Assembly (NCBI GenBank): GCA_945786985.1
Contig: CALZGC010000046.1
Span: 1-51,178, forward strand
Length of the DNA stretch: 51,178 nt
Source of the DNA: an uncultured Nitrospirota bacterium
GTDB lineage: Bacteria > CG2-30-53-67
Direction: 5' to 3'
Below, piece after piece: positions 16,736-27,815 of this stretch. A program made the position numbers and the translations under genes. The notes beneath the pieces were generated by a model. It was not told the DNA's origin. It searched no databases and worked only from the letters and a program-made list of their open reading frames with translations. Each line of letters begins with the position of its first letter. Position 1 is the stretch's first letter.

Positions 16736-17872
16736 CTACCCCCCCGACCCTCTGACGGCCTCCATCATGTCGATAAACCGGCCAAACAGATAGCTCGAAT
16801 CGTGGGGTCCCGGCGACGACTCGGGATGGTACTGCACCGAAAAGACCGGGAGTGTCCGATGACGCAGCCCCTCGACGGTTCGGTCATTGAGGTTGATGTG
16901 GGTCAGTTCCAGTTCTGTCCCCGCCGCCTCCAGCGAGTCGGGGTGGATGGCAAAACCGTGATTCTGAGACGTGATCTCCACCTTCCGGGGTTTGAGATCC
17001 ATCACGGGCTGGTTCCCCCCGTGATGCCCGAACTTGAGCTTGTAAGTGCTCCCGCCCAGCGCCAGTCCCAGAAGCTGGTGCCCCAGACAAATGCCGAAAA
17101 TGGGTTTCCGCCCGATCAACCCGCGAAGGGTCTCAATGGCGTAGGTGACCGGTTCGGGGTCTCCGGGACCGTTGGAGAGAAAGATCCCGTCAGGCTCCTC
17201 AGCCAGTACCGCCTCCATGCTCGTCGTCGCGGGCACCACGGTGACCCGGCATCCCGCGCCGGCCAGCATCCGGAGAATATTCCGTTTGATCCCGAAATCG
17301 AAAGCCACCACCCGAAAGCGCGCCGGCGGAGCCGGGCGGTACCCCTGCCCCACTTCCCACTCGGACTCTTCCCAGACATAGGGCTCGGGACAGGTGACCT
17401 CGCGAACCAGATCCTGCCCCGCCATGGAGGGGCGGGCCTTAGCGCGGGCGACCAGGGTCCCGGGATCAACAACCTCCGTCGAAAGGACCCCCTGTTGCGC
17501 CCCGCGGTCACGAATGTGCCGGGTCAGCGCCCGTGTATCAATCCCCTGAATGCCCACGATGCCGTGCGCCCGGAGGTAGTCGTCCAGCGAATGCTCGGCG
17601 CGCCAGTTGCTGGAAATACCGCTCGCCTCTTTGACCACGAAACCGGACGCGTAGGGTCGTGCCGATTCCACATCCTCCTGATTGGTCCCGTAGTTACCGA
17701 TCAGCGGATAGGTCATCGTGATGATCTGTCCCTGATAGGAGGGATCGGTGAGGATCTCCTGATACCCCATCATGGAGGTGTTGAAAATGATCTCACCGCC
17801 CGCCTCTCCCGCGGCGCCCAGCGCCTTGCCTTCGAAGACGCGGCCGTCGGCCAGAGCCAGCACTGCCTTCAT
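16736..17872 (-). CDS. carA: Carbamoyl phosphate synthase small (glutaminase) subunit
   Basis: 378 aa from the ATG at 17870-17872, which overlaps the pyrC stop as ATGA; the family typically begins [15 protein letters not shown] as here. An ATG nine codons earlier is possible but inside pyrC. The N-terminal CarA domain includes [17 protein letters not shown]. The class I glutaminase domain (about 190-378) has the nucleophile in [15 protein letters not shown], the His in NHGFAI and the HPES motif near the end, giving the Cys-His-Glu triad. It releases ammonia from glutamine for CarB. The ribosome site AAGGTG is weak, in keeping with coupling. Confidence 0.97.
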   Translation of the reverse strand: MKAVLALADGRVFEGKALGAAGEAGGEIIFNTSMMGYQEILTDPSYQGQIITMTYPLIGNYGTNQEDVESARPYASGFVVKEASGISSNWRAEHSLDDYLRAHGIVGIQGIDTRALTRHIRDRGAQQGVLSTEVVDPGTLVARAKARPSMAGQDLVREVTCPEPYVWEESEWEVGQGYRPAPPARFRVVAFDFGIKRNILRMLAGAGCRVTVVPATTSMEAVLAEEPDGIFLSNGPGDPEPVTYAIETLRGLIGRKPIFGICLGHQLLGLALGGSTYKLKFGHHGGNQPVMDLKPRKVEITSQNHGFAIHPDSLEAAGTELELTHINLNDRTVEGLRHRTLPVFSVQYHPESSPGPHDSSYLFGRFIDMMEAVRGSGG

Positions 17873-19173
17873 GACGACACCTTGTGTTGCTTCTTCCATT
17901 CTCTGTCTGCGTAGACCGTCTTGCCCCGGTGCAGCGTGCAGACCGCCTTTCCTTTGAGTTCCCAGCCGCCGAAGGGCGTGTTGCGGCTCCGGGAGAGCAA
18001 TGTCTCCGCATCAACGGAAAAAACTCTCTCGGGATCGACCAGGGCGACATCGGCGTCCGCCCCTTTGCCGAGCGTTCCGCCAGGAACCCCGAGGATTCGA
18101 GACGGCGCCACCGCCATCACCTGAACCAGCTGTGCCGGCGTGAGCGTCCCCGCATGCACAAGACGGAGCAGCAGCGACAGGGACGTCTCCAGGCCGATCA
18201 TCCCGAAGGCCGCTTTCTCGAATTCCACTTCTTTCTCCGCAATATTGTGTGGCGCATGGTCGCTGGCAACGGCATCCAAAGTGCCATCGCACAACCCCTG
18301 GATAAGCGACTGCCGATCCGCCTCGGTCCTCAGGGGCGGATTGACCTTGAGGTTCGTATCGTATTCGTATTCCAACAGGGCGGCATCGGTCAGTGTCAGA
18401 TGGTGCGGGGTCACCTCCGCGGTCACCGCCACCCCCCGCTCCTTGGCCCCGCGAATCAGTTCCACCGAGCGGCGGCTGCTCACATGGGCGACGTGCAGAG
18501 CGGCTCCCGTCAACTCGGCGAGCAGAATGTCCCGGGCCACAATGCACGCTTCCGCCGCGTCTGGAATGCCGGGCAGACCGAGACGCATGGAGGCGGCCCC
18601 TTCATGCACGACCCCCTTGCGGCTCAGGTTCAAATCGTCACAGTGTGCGATGACGGGCAGCCCGAAGGTTCGGGCATACTCCATGCCCCGACGCATCACT
18701 TCAGCGTTCATGGCGGTGGTGCCGTCATCGCTGAGAGCAACCACGCCTCGGGTCTTCATTTCCCCGATTTCGGCGAGTTGCTCCCCCTTGAGACCTTCCG
18801 TCATGGCACCGATGGGATAGATGCGCACCGCAGCGTACCGCCGGGCCTGAGAAACAATGAAGTCGGTCACCGAACCGTTGTCGTTGACTGGATCGGTGTT
18901 GGCCATGCAGGCCACGGCGGTGAACCCGCCGGCCGCGGCTGCCCGGGAACCCGTTTCGATGGTCTCCTTGTATTCATATCCGGGCTCCCGCAGGTGCACA
19001 TGCATGTCGATGAGCCCCGGCAGGACCCAGAGCCCGTTGGCGTCGACAACCCGCTCTCCCGACAACCCCCGGCCCGTACGAACGATCCGTCCTTTGTCGA
19101 TCTCCAGGTCACACACCCGGTCGATGCCGTTGGCCGGATCGATGACTCTGCCGCCTTTGATAATCCGACTCAC
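17869..19173 (-). CDS. pyrC: Dihydroorotase, class I type
   Basis: 434 aa. It cyclises carbamoyl aspartate to dihydroorotate. The amidohydrolase pattern is complete: [20 protein letters not shown] near 52-71 (HxH metal site), the DDGTT loop, [15 protein letters not shown], and ASDHAPH near 304-310 for the catalytic Asp. The long form with an intact metal site distinguishes it from the inactive PyrC' that accompanies some PyrB proteins. It is coupled at both ends: ATGA overlaps with pyrB upstream and carA downstream. Confidence 0.97.
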   Translation of the reverse strand: MSRIIKGGRVIDPANGIDRVCDLEIDKGRIVRTGRGLSGERVVDANGLWVLPGLIDMHVHLREPGYEYKETIETGSRAAAAGGFTAVACMANTDPVNDNGSVTDFIVSQARRYAAVRIYPIGAMTEGLKGEQLAEIGEMKTRGVVALSDDGTTAMNAEVMRRGMEYARTFGLPVIAHCDDLNLSRKGVVHEGAASMRLGLPGIPDAAEACIVARDILLAELTGAALHVAHVSSRRSVELIRGAKERGVAVTAEVTPHHLTLTDAALLEYEYDTNLKVNPPLRTEADRQSLIQGLCDGTLDAVASDHAPHNIAEKEVEFEKAAFGMIGLETSLSLLLRLVHAGTLTPAQLVQVMAVAPSRILGVPGGTLGKGADADVALVDPERVFSVDAETLLSRSRNTPFGGWELKGKAVCTLHRGKTVYADREWKKQHKVSS

Positions 19174-20096
19174 TGGGCCGCTCCGGAATAGAGAAAGAGA
19201 ATGGCCATCCGCACAGCCACGCCGTTGGTAACCTGATCGAGGATGATCGAATAGGGGCCATCAGCCACCTCGGGCGAGATTTCAACCCCCCGGTTGATCG
19301 GCCCGGGATGCATGATCAGCAGGTCTTTTTTCGCTCCCCGGAGCCGCCGCTGGTTCAGTCCGAAATGCGTCGCATATTCCCGAATGGATGGAAAGAGATG
19401 ACCACCCTGACGCTCCTTCTGAATGCGGAGCATCATGATCACATCCGCCCCCTCGATGGCCGCATCCATGTCGTAGGTCACCTCCACACCGAGCGATGCC
19501 ACGCCCAGGGGAATCATGGTGGCCGGCCCGGCGATGCGCACGTGGGCACCCATCTTCTGAAGGGCCAGAATATTCGACAGGGCCACCCGGCTGTGCGCGA
19601 TGTCTCCGATGATGGTGACCGTCAGCCCCTCGATTTGTTTCTTCCGCTCCCGGATTGAGAACAGGTCGAGCAGGGCCTGGGTGGGATGCTCGTGGGCGCC
19701 GTCGCCGCCATTGATGACCGAACAGCCGAGCACCCTTGAGAGAAACTGCGCTGCGCCGGCCGCCGAGTGGCGGACGACGAGAATGTCCGTGTTCATGGCC
19801 TCGATATTCCAGGCCATGTCTTTCAGGCTTTCCCCTTTGAGAAGACTGCTGCTGGCAGCGGATACATTGATGACGTCCGCGGAGAGGCGTTTCCCCGCCA
19901 GCTCAAAGGAGGTCCGCGTCCGGGTCGACGGCTCGAGAAAGAGGTTCACGATCGTCGTTCCCCGAAGGGTGGGCACCTTTTTGATTTCCCGAAGGGAGAC
20001 CTCTTTGAAAGACTCCGCGGTGTCCAGGATGGATTCCATTTCATCCCGGCTGAGATCCTCGATTCCCAGGAGGTCTTTGCGCTTTCCCCACGCCAT
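19170..20096 (-). CDS. pyrB: Aspartate carbamoyltransferase catalytic subunit
   Basis: 308 aa. It joins carbamoyl phosphate and aspartate, the committed pyrimidine step. Signature [19 protein letters not shown] near 53-71 (carbamoyl phosphate loop), then [10 protein letters not shown] near 135 and [12 protein letters not shown] near 263. No pyrI regulatory subunit is visible nearby; the neighbour upstream is pyrR at 95 nt. This suggests regulation mainly at transcription. No strong ribosome site precedes the ATG. Confidence 0.97.
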   Translation of the reverse strand: MAWGKRKDLLGIEDLSRDEMESILDTAESFKEVSLREIKKVPTLRGTTIVNLFLEPSTRTRTSFELAGKRLSADVINVSAASSSLLKGESLKDMAWNIEAMNTDILVVRHSAAGAAQFLSRVLGCSVINGGDGAHEHPTQALLDLFSIRERKKQIEGLTVTIIGDIAHSRVALSNILALQKMGAHVRIAGPATMIPLGVASLGVEVTYDMDAAIEGADVIMMLRIQKERQGGHLFPSIREYATHFGLNQRRLRGAKKDLLIMHPGPINRGVEISPEVADGPYSIILDQVTNGVAVRMAILFLYSGAAQ

Positions 20097-20191
20097 GGTT
20101 TTCTGAAGCCGCTAGAATTTGGGCGCCGTGCCGCCGTTACTGTAGATAAAGCGTGCTGTCCGGTCCCGTATAGCGCCCGCCGAGCGAAGCG

Positions 20192-20758
20192 CTATGGGGT
20201 CCGGATTTCCCGCACGAGCACACCGTCCTCATCGCCCTCTTCGGCGAAGCGGACGCGAACCGTCTGGTCCAGCGTCGTGCGAATATACTTTCCCGTGTAA
20301 TTGGCCCGGATGGGAAGCTCCCGGTGGCCCCGGTCCACGAGCACCGCCAGTTGGATCTTCCGGGCCCGCCCCAGGTCCATGATGCCGTCCAAAGCCGCCC
20401 GGATGGTGCGGCCCGTAAAGAGAACGTCATCCACAAGAATGATGTTGCGCCCCTCCACCGGCCCCGGGATCTCCGTTCGCACCAGTTCAGGCTGATCGAT
20501 CCGGGCCCGCAGATCGTCCCGGTAGAGGGTGATATCGAGGATGCCCACGGAGACTGTCTGGCCGACGCTTTTCAAGATCCGCTCGGCGATGCGGCGCGCC
20601 AGATGGCTCCCCCGGCTCCGAATCCCCACCAGGGTTACCTCCGAGAGGTCCGGATTGTCCGCCACAATACGATCGGCCAGTTCCTGGACCAGTTCACCCA
20701 TTCTTGGTTTATCGATGATCAGACCCCTGGAAGGTCCGCTCGATGCATTCTGGGGCAT
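20192..20758 (-). CDS. pyrR: PyrR bifunctional pyr operon regulator / uracil phosphoribosyltransferase homologue
   Basis: 188 aa from the ATG at 20756-20758; the frame is open 13 codons further back into the terminator stem, which cannot be coding. The PRTase fold shows LVGIRSRGSHLARRIAERI near 43-61 and the PRPP loop ILVDDVLFTGRTIRAALD near 106-123, followed by VDRGHRELPIRANYTGKYI near 140-158, the PyrR signature. In Bacillus PyrR binds pyr mRNA with UMP to promote termination. Being first gene after a leader terminator fits that role, although I could not find the consensus PyrR-binding loop in the leader. Confidence 0.93.
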   Translation of the reverse strand: MPQNASSGPSRGLIIDKPRMGELVQELADRIVADNPDLSEVTLVGIRSRGSHLARRIAERILKSVGQTVSVGILDITLYRDDLRARIDQPELVRTEIPGPVEGRNIILVDDVLFTGRTIRAALDGIMDLGRARKIQLAVLVDRGHRELPIRANYTGKYIRTTLDQTVRVRFAEEGDEDGVLVREIRTP

Positions 20759-20771
20759 GCTTTCAGGCCAT

Positions 20772-20804
20772 AAAAAAGGCCTCTTGCCGATCAGCAAGAA
20801 GGCC
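20772..20804 (-). terminator. Intrinsic terminator (attenuator) in the pyr leader
   Basis: On the minus strand GGCCTTCTTGC and GCAAGAGGCC (20794-20804 and 20778-20787) form a 10-bp stem with one bulged U and a 6-nt loop, followed by six U residues (20772-20777). It lies between the promoter at 20877-20904 and pyrR. A terminator in this place would switch the whole operon. The leader ORF ends in its loop. Confidence 0.75.
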
Positions 20805-20847
20805 TGTGAGGGCTGCGCGCCTCAATGGTTGCCACAAGATTCCGCAT
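20791..20847 (-). CDS. Predicted pyr operon leader peptide, 18 aa
   Basis: Short ORF MRNLVATIEARSPHRPSC. The ATG (20845-20847) is preceded by CGGAG at a workable distance, and its UGA stop (20791-20793) lies in the loop of the terminator hairpin. This geometry resembles E. coli pyrBI, where a ribosome closely following polymerase disrupts the attenuator hairpin. It is too short for homology support, so the call rests on position alone. Confidence 0.5.
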   Translation of the reverse strand: MRNLVATIEARSPHRPSC

Positions 20848-20876
20848 GGTTACTCCGTTCCGTCCCAATCCGGGGT

Positions 20877-20904
20877 ACTATATCATATGCGGGGGGGTTG
20901 TCAA
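20877..20904 (-). promoter_or_regulatory. Sigma70-type promoter of the pyr operon
   Basis: Minus strand TTGACA (20899-20904), a 16-nt spacer with a C7 run, and TATAGT (20877-20882). Transcription would start near 20870, about 110 nt before the pyrR ATG and about 23 nt before the leader ATG. A pyrimidine-rich start region may also allow start-site switching, but that is speculative. Confidence 0.7.
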
Positions 20905-20917
20905 GAGAGATTTAGCT

Positions 20918-20997
20918 GCCCGTATATATGGCAGGAGTGATCGTCATGCAAGGTCGTAATAGATTGACTCATGCCATATCCGGGCTAACGAATAATC
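20918..20997. repeat. Short family A palindromic element (about 80 nt)
   Basis: The left end GCCCGTATATATGGCAGGAG with TGATCGTCATGCA and the right end GACTCATGCCATATCCGGGC are inverted copies of the family A terminus. It is the smallest copy, with almost no interior. Its right terminus TTAGCCCGGATATGGCATGA supplies the TAG stop of lepB. It lies between lepB and the pyr promoter. Confidence 0.65.
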
Positions 20998-21617
20998 TTG
21001 CCGATGCGCCCCAGGCGGGGCCACTTGTTGTCCCGGTCCCACGACCAGTAGATAATCAGGGCCTTGCCCAGGACCTCCTCCTCTTTCACGTATCCCCAGA
21101 AACGGCTGTCAAAGCTTCCGTCCCGATTGTCGCCCATCATGAAATAGGAGTCGTCCGGGACGGTGGCGGGTCCGAAATTATCCCGCTGGCCCGGGATGAT
21201 GTTTTCATCGCGATAGATTACATAGACATCCTGCAGTTCCGCGCCGTTCACGTAAACGACCTTGTTGCGGATTTCAATGACGTCGCCCGGAATCCCGATG
21301 ACCCGTTTGATGAAATCCCGTTTCTCGTCCACGGGATATTTGAAGACGATGATGTCGCCCCGCTCCGGTTTACGTACGGGCAGCAGTTTCATATTGGTGA
21401 AGGGAATGCGCGTGCCAAAGATGAACTTGTTGACCAGGATATGATCCCCGATCTGGAGGGTCTCCAGCATGGAGCCCGAGGGGATCTTGAAGGCCTGTAC
21501 GACAAAGGTTCGAATCAGAAGGGCGAGAACGACGGCAATGAGAATCGCCTCGAAATTTTCACGCCAGAATGATTTCCTCGTCTCGTTGCCCGATTGGTTA
21601 CGCTTAATAAATGCCAT
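20985..21617 (-). CDS. lepB: Signal peptidase I
   Basis: 210 aa. It cleaves signal peptides of exported proteins. A single N-terminal transmembrane segment (about 22-43, AILIAVVLALLIRTFVV) precedes the S26 domain. The catalytic Ser49 is in PSGSMLETL and the general base Lys104 in FIKRVIGIPGD; box E is GDNRDGSFDSR. The gene follows lepA by 74 nt, the common lepA-lepB order. The stop codon TAG at 20985-20987 is formed by the first bases of a family A repeat end. Confidence 0.97.
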   Translation of the reverse strand: MAFIKRNQSGNETRKSFWRENFEAILIAVVLALLIRTFVVQAFKIPSGSMLETLQIGDHILVNKFIFGTRIPFTNMKLLPVRKPERGDIIVFKYPVDEKRDFIKRVIGIPGDVIEIRNKVVYVNGAELQDVYVIYRDENIIPGQRDNFGPATVPDDSYFMMGDNRDGSFDSRFWGYVKEEEVLGKALIIYWSWDRDNKWPRLGRIGKIIR

Positions 21618-21691
21618 GATTCCTTTCTTTCGTCCCGAACCCGTACCTGTCGCTTATGATACGAACTTTGCGGGGAAAAAGCAAGGCCCGT

Positions 21692-23500
<1,809 letters not shown>

Positions 23501-23552
23501 CTTCGCTTCCTGACGGGCGGCCCGGGAAGGACCATGGACAATCGAATCGGTG

Positions 23553-23582
23553 ATTGTATGGGATTGCGCGTCCCATTGTCAA
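23553..23582 (-). promoter_or_regulatory. Sigma70-type promoter for lepA-lepB
   Basis: Minus strand TTGACA (23577-23582), an 18-nt spacer and TACAAT (23553-23558). The spacer contains the palindrome TGGGACGCGCAATCCCA. Confidence 0.7.
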
Positions 23583-23673
23583 AGAGAAACTGTAGCCCCG
23601 CGCCAGCCGCCCGTCCGTCGCCAGCTAACGGCAAACCGTTGACTCCACCAAATAGGTATTTTTGGCGGCCCTA

Positions 23674-23702
23674 TTGCAATGTCGAGAGAATTGAAGTACA
23701 TT
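23674..23702 (+). promoter_or_regulatory. Candidate promoter for the PAS histidine kinase
   Basis: TTGCAA (23674-23679), a 17-nt spacer and TACATT (23697-23702), about 118 nt before the ATG at 23820. It lies in the 319-nt divergent spacer with lepA, which otherwise holds no recognised gene. Confidence 0.4.
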
Positions 23703-23819
23703 GATCGCGATATCTGGGGGGGTGCCGTCAATTCTGTGAATCCTTTTCCTGAATCCGTTGCCGTCGATCGACGGAGCGTCTTCGCACATATCTGATCTGA
23801 GTTCGCTCGGCCACCGCGT

Positions 23820-25778
23820 ATGGACGAAAACCCGGGACACCATAGGCTCGGTAAGGGCCCATTCCTATCGAATGAGGAACTACAGGCCATTCTCGACGGC
23901 CTGGATGCAGCGGTGTACGTCTCCGACTGGAAAACGCATCGGATTCTCTACGCCAACAGGCGGATGCGCGAAACCTTCGGTGAGACGACGGATCGGCCGT
24001 GCTGGCAGATTCTGCAACCCGGCCAAAAAGGCCCCTGCTCTTTCTGCGCCTCCCTGAAACCCGCCGACGGCGACACCGCAAACAACGGCTGGCAGCGGGA
24101 AATCCGGGATGAACGAACCGCCCGGTGGTATGAGCTCCGGGGTCGAACCGTCCCCTGGCGCGATGGGCACCCCGCCCGGCTGATGCTGGTGACGGACATC
24201 ACGGCGCGCAAAGAGCGAGAGGTGGCCCTGGCGTCTGAAAGCCAGCGACTCTTCTCTCTGCTCGATCAGTTGCCCGCCTTCGTCTATCTGCAGGCGCCGG
24301 ATCATACGATCCGTTTTGCCAACAGCTACTTCCAGAATCGTTTCGGCGATCCCGGCGAAAGACGCTGCTATGAGGCCCTCTGGCAGCGCGAGCAGCCGTG
24401 CCGGCCCTGTCCAACCTTTCGCGTTTTCGAAACGAAAACGCCGCAGGTCTGGGAGTGGGCCGACAGTCCCGACGGGTGTGTCTATCAGATCTACGACTAT
24501 CCCTTCACTGACACCGACGGCTCCGAACTGGTGCTGGAACTCGGTATCGACATCACCCAACGCAAGACGGCCGAGCAGGCCCTGGCGACCAGTGAGGCCC
24601 GATTTAAGCACCTCTTCGAGGAGTCTCCCGTTGCACTCTATGTGGGTGATTTCTCAGAGGTCAAGACCCACATGGACGGGCTCCGCGAGCAGGGGGTCGA
24701 AGACTTCGAAGCGTATTTCGACGCCCGACCCGATGCCGTGGCCTATTGTGCTTCCCTCATGACCGTACGGGAGCTCAATCAGGCCGGTGTCCGAATGTAC
24801 AAGACACAGGATAAGATGCAACTTGTGCGCAATCTCCGGAGTGTGTGTACCCGGGACTCGGACCGTGCCCTGCGCGCCTGGCTGGTTTGCATGGCGGAGG
24901 GTCGCACGGAATTCGAATCGGAGGTCGTCACCCGAACGTTCACGGGAGAGCGCCTCCACAATAACATTAAACTGGTCGCCCTGCCCAGCTCCGCCGAACC
25001 CTATGCCCGGGTGCTCGTCTCCAACATTGATATTACGGAAAGCAAGAAGATGGAGGAGACCCTCCTGCGCAACAGGAACCTGGAGTCTCTGGCCGTTCTC
25101 GCCGGAGGCATCGCCCATGACTACAACAATCTGCTCACCGCGATCCTCGGGCAGGTGTCGCTGGCGAAGATGTCCCTGGCACCCGGGGAGGAGCTCTTCG
25201 ACCGGCTGGCCATGGTGGAGGAAGCCTCCCTGCAGGCACGCGAATTGACCCGGCAGCTGCTCACCTTTGCAGGCCGGGGCGCACCGGTCAAACGGGTCAC
25301 CTCCTTTGAGGAACTCATCACCAAGTCGGCGCGCTTTGCCCTCAGCGGCGCCAACGTAAAGGTTGCCTTCGACATCGCCCCGGACCTGGCACCCGTCGAG
25401 GTCGATGTGGAGCAGATGAGCCAGGTGATTCACAACCTCGTCACCAATGCGAAGGAGGCCATGCCGCAGGGCGGGACCGTTACCATCGGGGCTCGAAATG
25501 CCGCCGTCGGCAGCGGCAGCGCCATTCCCGTGACGGAAGGCCACTACGTCCACGTTTCCGTCGAGGATGAAGGCACCCCCATCTCCGAGGAGAACATCTC
25601 CCGAATCTTCGATCCCTATTTCAGCACCAAGCGCTACGGACCGCACAAAGGAACGGGACTGGGGCTCGCCATCTGTCATGCCCTCGTAACGAAACACGGC
25701 GGCGCCATCACCGCAGAGTCGAAGGCGGGCAGCGGGACCACCATCCACATCTACCTCCCGGTCTCCAGGAAAGGCTAG
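23820..25778 (+). CDS. Soluble PAS-domain sensor histidine kinase
   Basis: 652 aa, no transmembrane segment, so probably a cytoplasmic sensor. Three PAS-like domains (about 20-130, 140-250, 258-410), each ending in a DIT motif, precede a HisKA domain with the phospho-acceptor His433 in GGIAHDYNNLL. The ATPase domain follows, with NLVTNAKEAM (N box), VEDEGTPIS (G1) and GTGLGLAI (G2). The H-D-Y-N box places it in the NtrB-like HPK4 group. PAS1 and PAS2 each carry a C-x10-11-C-x2-C set (Cys61/73/76 and Cys183/194/197). No response regulator lies next to it. A CPA2 antiporter gene follows 149 nt downstream. Confidence 0.92.
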   Translation: MDENPGHHRLGKGPFLSNEELQAILDGLDAAVYVSDWKTHRILYANRRMRETFGETTDRPCWQILQPGQKGPCSFCASLKPADGDTANNGWQREIRDERTARWYELRGRTVPWRDGHPARLMLVTDITARKEREVALASESQRLFSLLDQLPAFVYLQAPDHTIRFANSYFQNRFGDPGERRCYEALWQREQPCRPCPTFRVFETKTPQVWEWADSPDGCVYQIYDYPFTDTDGSELVLELGIDITQRKTAEQALATSEARFKHLFEESPVALYVGDFSEVKTHMDGLREQGVEDFEAYFDARPDAVAYCASLMTVRELNQAGVRMYKTQDKMQLVRNLRSVCTRDSDRALRAWLVCMAEGRTEFESEVVTRTFTGERLHNNIKLVALPSSAEPYARVLVSNIDITESKKMEETLLRNRNLESLAVLAGGIAHDYNNLLTAILGQVSLAKMSLAPGEELFDRLAMVEEASLQARELTRQLLTFAGRGAPVKRVTSFEELITKSARFALSGANVKVAFDIAPDLAPVEVDVEQMSQVIHNLVTNAKEAMPQGGTVTIGARNAAVGSGSAIPVTEGHYVHVSVEDEGTPISEENISRIFDPYFSTKRYGPHKGTGLGLAICHALVTKHGGAITAESKAGSGTTIHIYLPVSRKG

Positions 25779-25927
25779 CCCGGCAAAATCGCGCCGCCCC
25801 GAACCATCCATCTCTCCAGCACGCCGGTACCTCTCGGGGGACCTCGGCCACAGGGACTCAAATTCCCTGTCCACACTTTGTCTCCCTTGTGGTAGGATGG
25901 GCAAAATCCGTTAGCCGTGAGGCGTTC

Positions 25928-27808
25928 ATGGAGCCCATTTCCTTCTTCCCCCTGCTGCTGATTACTCTGCTCGCTTTCCTGATCCCCCTGGTGACGGCCG
26001 CGTTCAGGAAGCTGCTCGTGCCCGCCATGGTGGGTGAGATCCTCTGCGGCATGGTCATCGGGACCAGCGGGCTCGACCTGATCCGCGAGGGCCCGTGGCT
26101 CTCCTTTCTCTCCCACTTCGGCTTTGCCTACCTCATGTTCCTCTCGGGTCTGGAGCTCGATTTCGATCTCTTTCGCCCCCGGAAGATCAATGGGCACCGT
26201 TGGACGCTGCGCGCCTGTTTGAGTGAGCCCCTCTACCAGAGCCTGGCCGTCTTTATTCTCCGCCTCTGCCTGGCGACACTCCTCTCCATCGGGCTGTGGC
26301 GGGCCGGCTTGATCCAACAGGTGTGGCTCATGGCTTTGATTCTGTCCACCACCTCGGTGGGCGTGGTGCTGATGATCCTGAAGGAGCAGGGATACCTGGA
26401 ACGGGACTATGGGCAGGTGATTTTGTCGTGTTCGGTGATCGCCGATCTGATTACCGTCATACTGCTCACCATGGGCTTTATCGTTTACACCGCCGGATGG
26501 GATCCGAAACTCCTCCTGGTGGGACTGCTTTTCCTCGCCGTCCTTTTCGCCGACCGCCTCAACGATTACCTCCAGGACAAGCCCGGCGTGCGCAAGGTCT
26601 TCATCGATCTCGCCCATGCTACCTCCCAGATTCGTGTGCGGGGGGTCTTCGCCCTCATGCTGGCCTTTGTCGTCCTGGCCCAAAGCCTGGGGGCGGAGGT
26701 GATTCTCGGCTCCTTTTTGGCTGGCGCCCTGGTCTCCAAGATTTCCCGCGGGGAGAGCCCGAACCTGCGGCTGAAGCTCGACGCCATCGGCTACGGATTC
26801 TTCATCCCCATCTTCTTCATCATGGTGGGTGTGAATTTCGATCTGGCGGCCTTGACGGCATCAGCCACCAGCGTGATCATGGTGCCGGTACTGATCGTCA
26901 TGGCCTACGCCGTGAACTTCCTCTCCGCCCTGATCCTGCGGTTCCGATTTCCCTGGCGGGAGACCCTCGCTGCGGGGGTCCTTCTTTCCACCCGCTTGAG
27001 CCTCATCGTGGCGGCGGCGGCCGTCGGTCTGGAAATGGGCGCCATCAGCCCCGCCCTGAATTCGGCCATCATTATCATGGCGCTCGTCACCTGCGTGGCC
27101 TCCCCCATGCTCTTCAGCCATATGATGAAAACCGAAGTCCGGCCGACTCGCTACATACAGATTGTAGGCGCCGACTCGGTGGGACTGGATCTGGCCCGGC
27201 GGCTCCGGGAACGGGGGCTTTCCATCGTCCTGCTGGAAAAGGATCGGGCCTCCTGCCTGCGGGCCCAGGACGCGGGATTGAAGGTCCTCTACGGCGACGG
27301 AACGGATCCGGACTTCCTGGCCATGACCGGCATTTACGCGGAGGATATTCTGATCCTCACCACCACCCGGGATGAAACCAATCTCAAGATCGCCCGGCTT
27401 GCCCGGGACATCTTCCGGGTGGAGCGGATCATTGCCCGGATCAACGACCCCGGCTTTGCTCGGCGGTATCGGGAAATGGACATCCGGACGGTCAATTTTT
27501 CACGGCAGGGATGCCTGGCCATGGAGAACCTGGTCCTTCGTCCCAATCTTTTCGATGTGCTGGTTCAGGAGGCCACCGCGAACGAGGTGCAGGAAATTCT
27601 GATCACCAGCACCGCATGCAGCGGAAAATCGCTGCAGGAGATCCGGCTTCCCGGCAATAGTCTGATTCTGTTCATCAAACGCGGGGGGGATACGATCATT
27701 CCGCACGGCAGAACGCGGCTTTATCTCGAAGATATTGTTGCCGTCTGCGGCGACCTCGAATCCGTGCTGCATGCCCGGAAAACCTTTCAGATCGAGGAGG
27801 GGCGGTGA
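25928..27808 (+). CDS. CPA2-type monovalent cation/proton antiporter with RCK (TrkA) domains
   Basis: 626 aa from the ATG at 25928, which has a GAGG site; earlier in-frame codons lie outside the membrane domain. Residues 1-390 contain about 12 hydrophobic segments, starting FFPLLLITLLAFLIPLV. The Na/H-exchanger core includes FGFAYLMFLSGLELDFDLF near 72-90. The cytoplasmic part has a TrkA-N Rossmann fold (YIQIVGADSVGLDLARRL near 410, then LYGDGTDPDFL) and a TrkA-C-like end. It resembles KefB/KefC or a K+/H+ antiporter gated by nucleotide. The Rossmann glycine motif is GADSVG, not the usual GxGxxG, so NAD(H) binding may be altered. Confidence 0.9.
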   Translation: MEPISFFPLLLITLLAFLIPLVTAAFRKLLVPAMVGEILCGMVIGTSGLDLIREGPWLSFLSHFGFAYLMFLSGLELDFDLFRPRKINGHRWTLRACLSEPLYQSLAVFILRLCLATLLSIGLWRAGLIQQVWLMALILSTTSVGVVLMILKEQGYLERDYGQVILSCSVIADLITVILLTMGFIVYTAGWDPKLLLVGLLFLAVLFADRLNDYLQDKPGVRKVFIDLAHATSQIRVRGVFALMLAFVVLAQSLGAEVILGSFLAGALVSKISRGESPNLRLKLDAIGYGFFIPIFFIMVGVNFDLAALTASATSVIMVPVLIVMAYAVNFLSALILRFRFPWRETLAAGVLLSTRLSLIVAAAAVGLEMGAISPALNSAIIIMALVTCVASPMLFSHMMKTEVRPTRYIQIVGADSVGLDLARRLRERGLSIVLLEKDRASCLRAQDAGLKVLYGDGTDPDFLAMTGIYAEDILILTTTRDETNLKIARLARDIFRVERIIARINDPGFARRYREMDIRTVNFSRQGCLAMENLVLRPNLFDVLVQEATANEVQEILITSTACSGKSLQEIRLPGNSLILFIKRGGDTIIPHGRTRLYLEDIVAVCGDLESVLHARKTFQIEEGR

Positions 27809-27815
27809 ACCAGTG

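Noticed and set aside
20805-20870. Bacillus-type PyrR-binding anti-antiterminator loop in the pyr leader
   Set aside because: I could not find the conserved binding-loop sequence or a competing antiterminator fold by eye.
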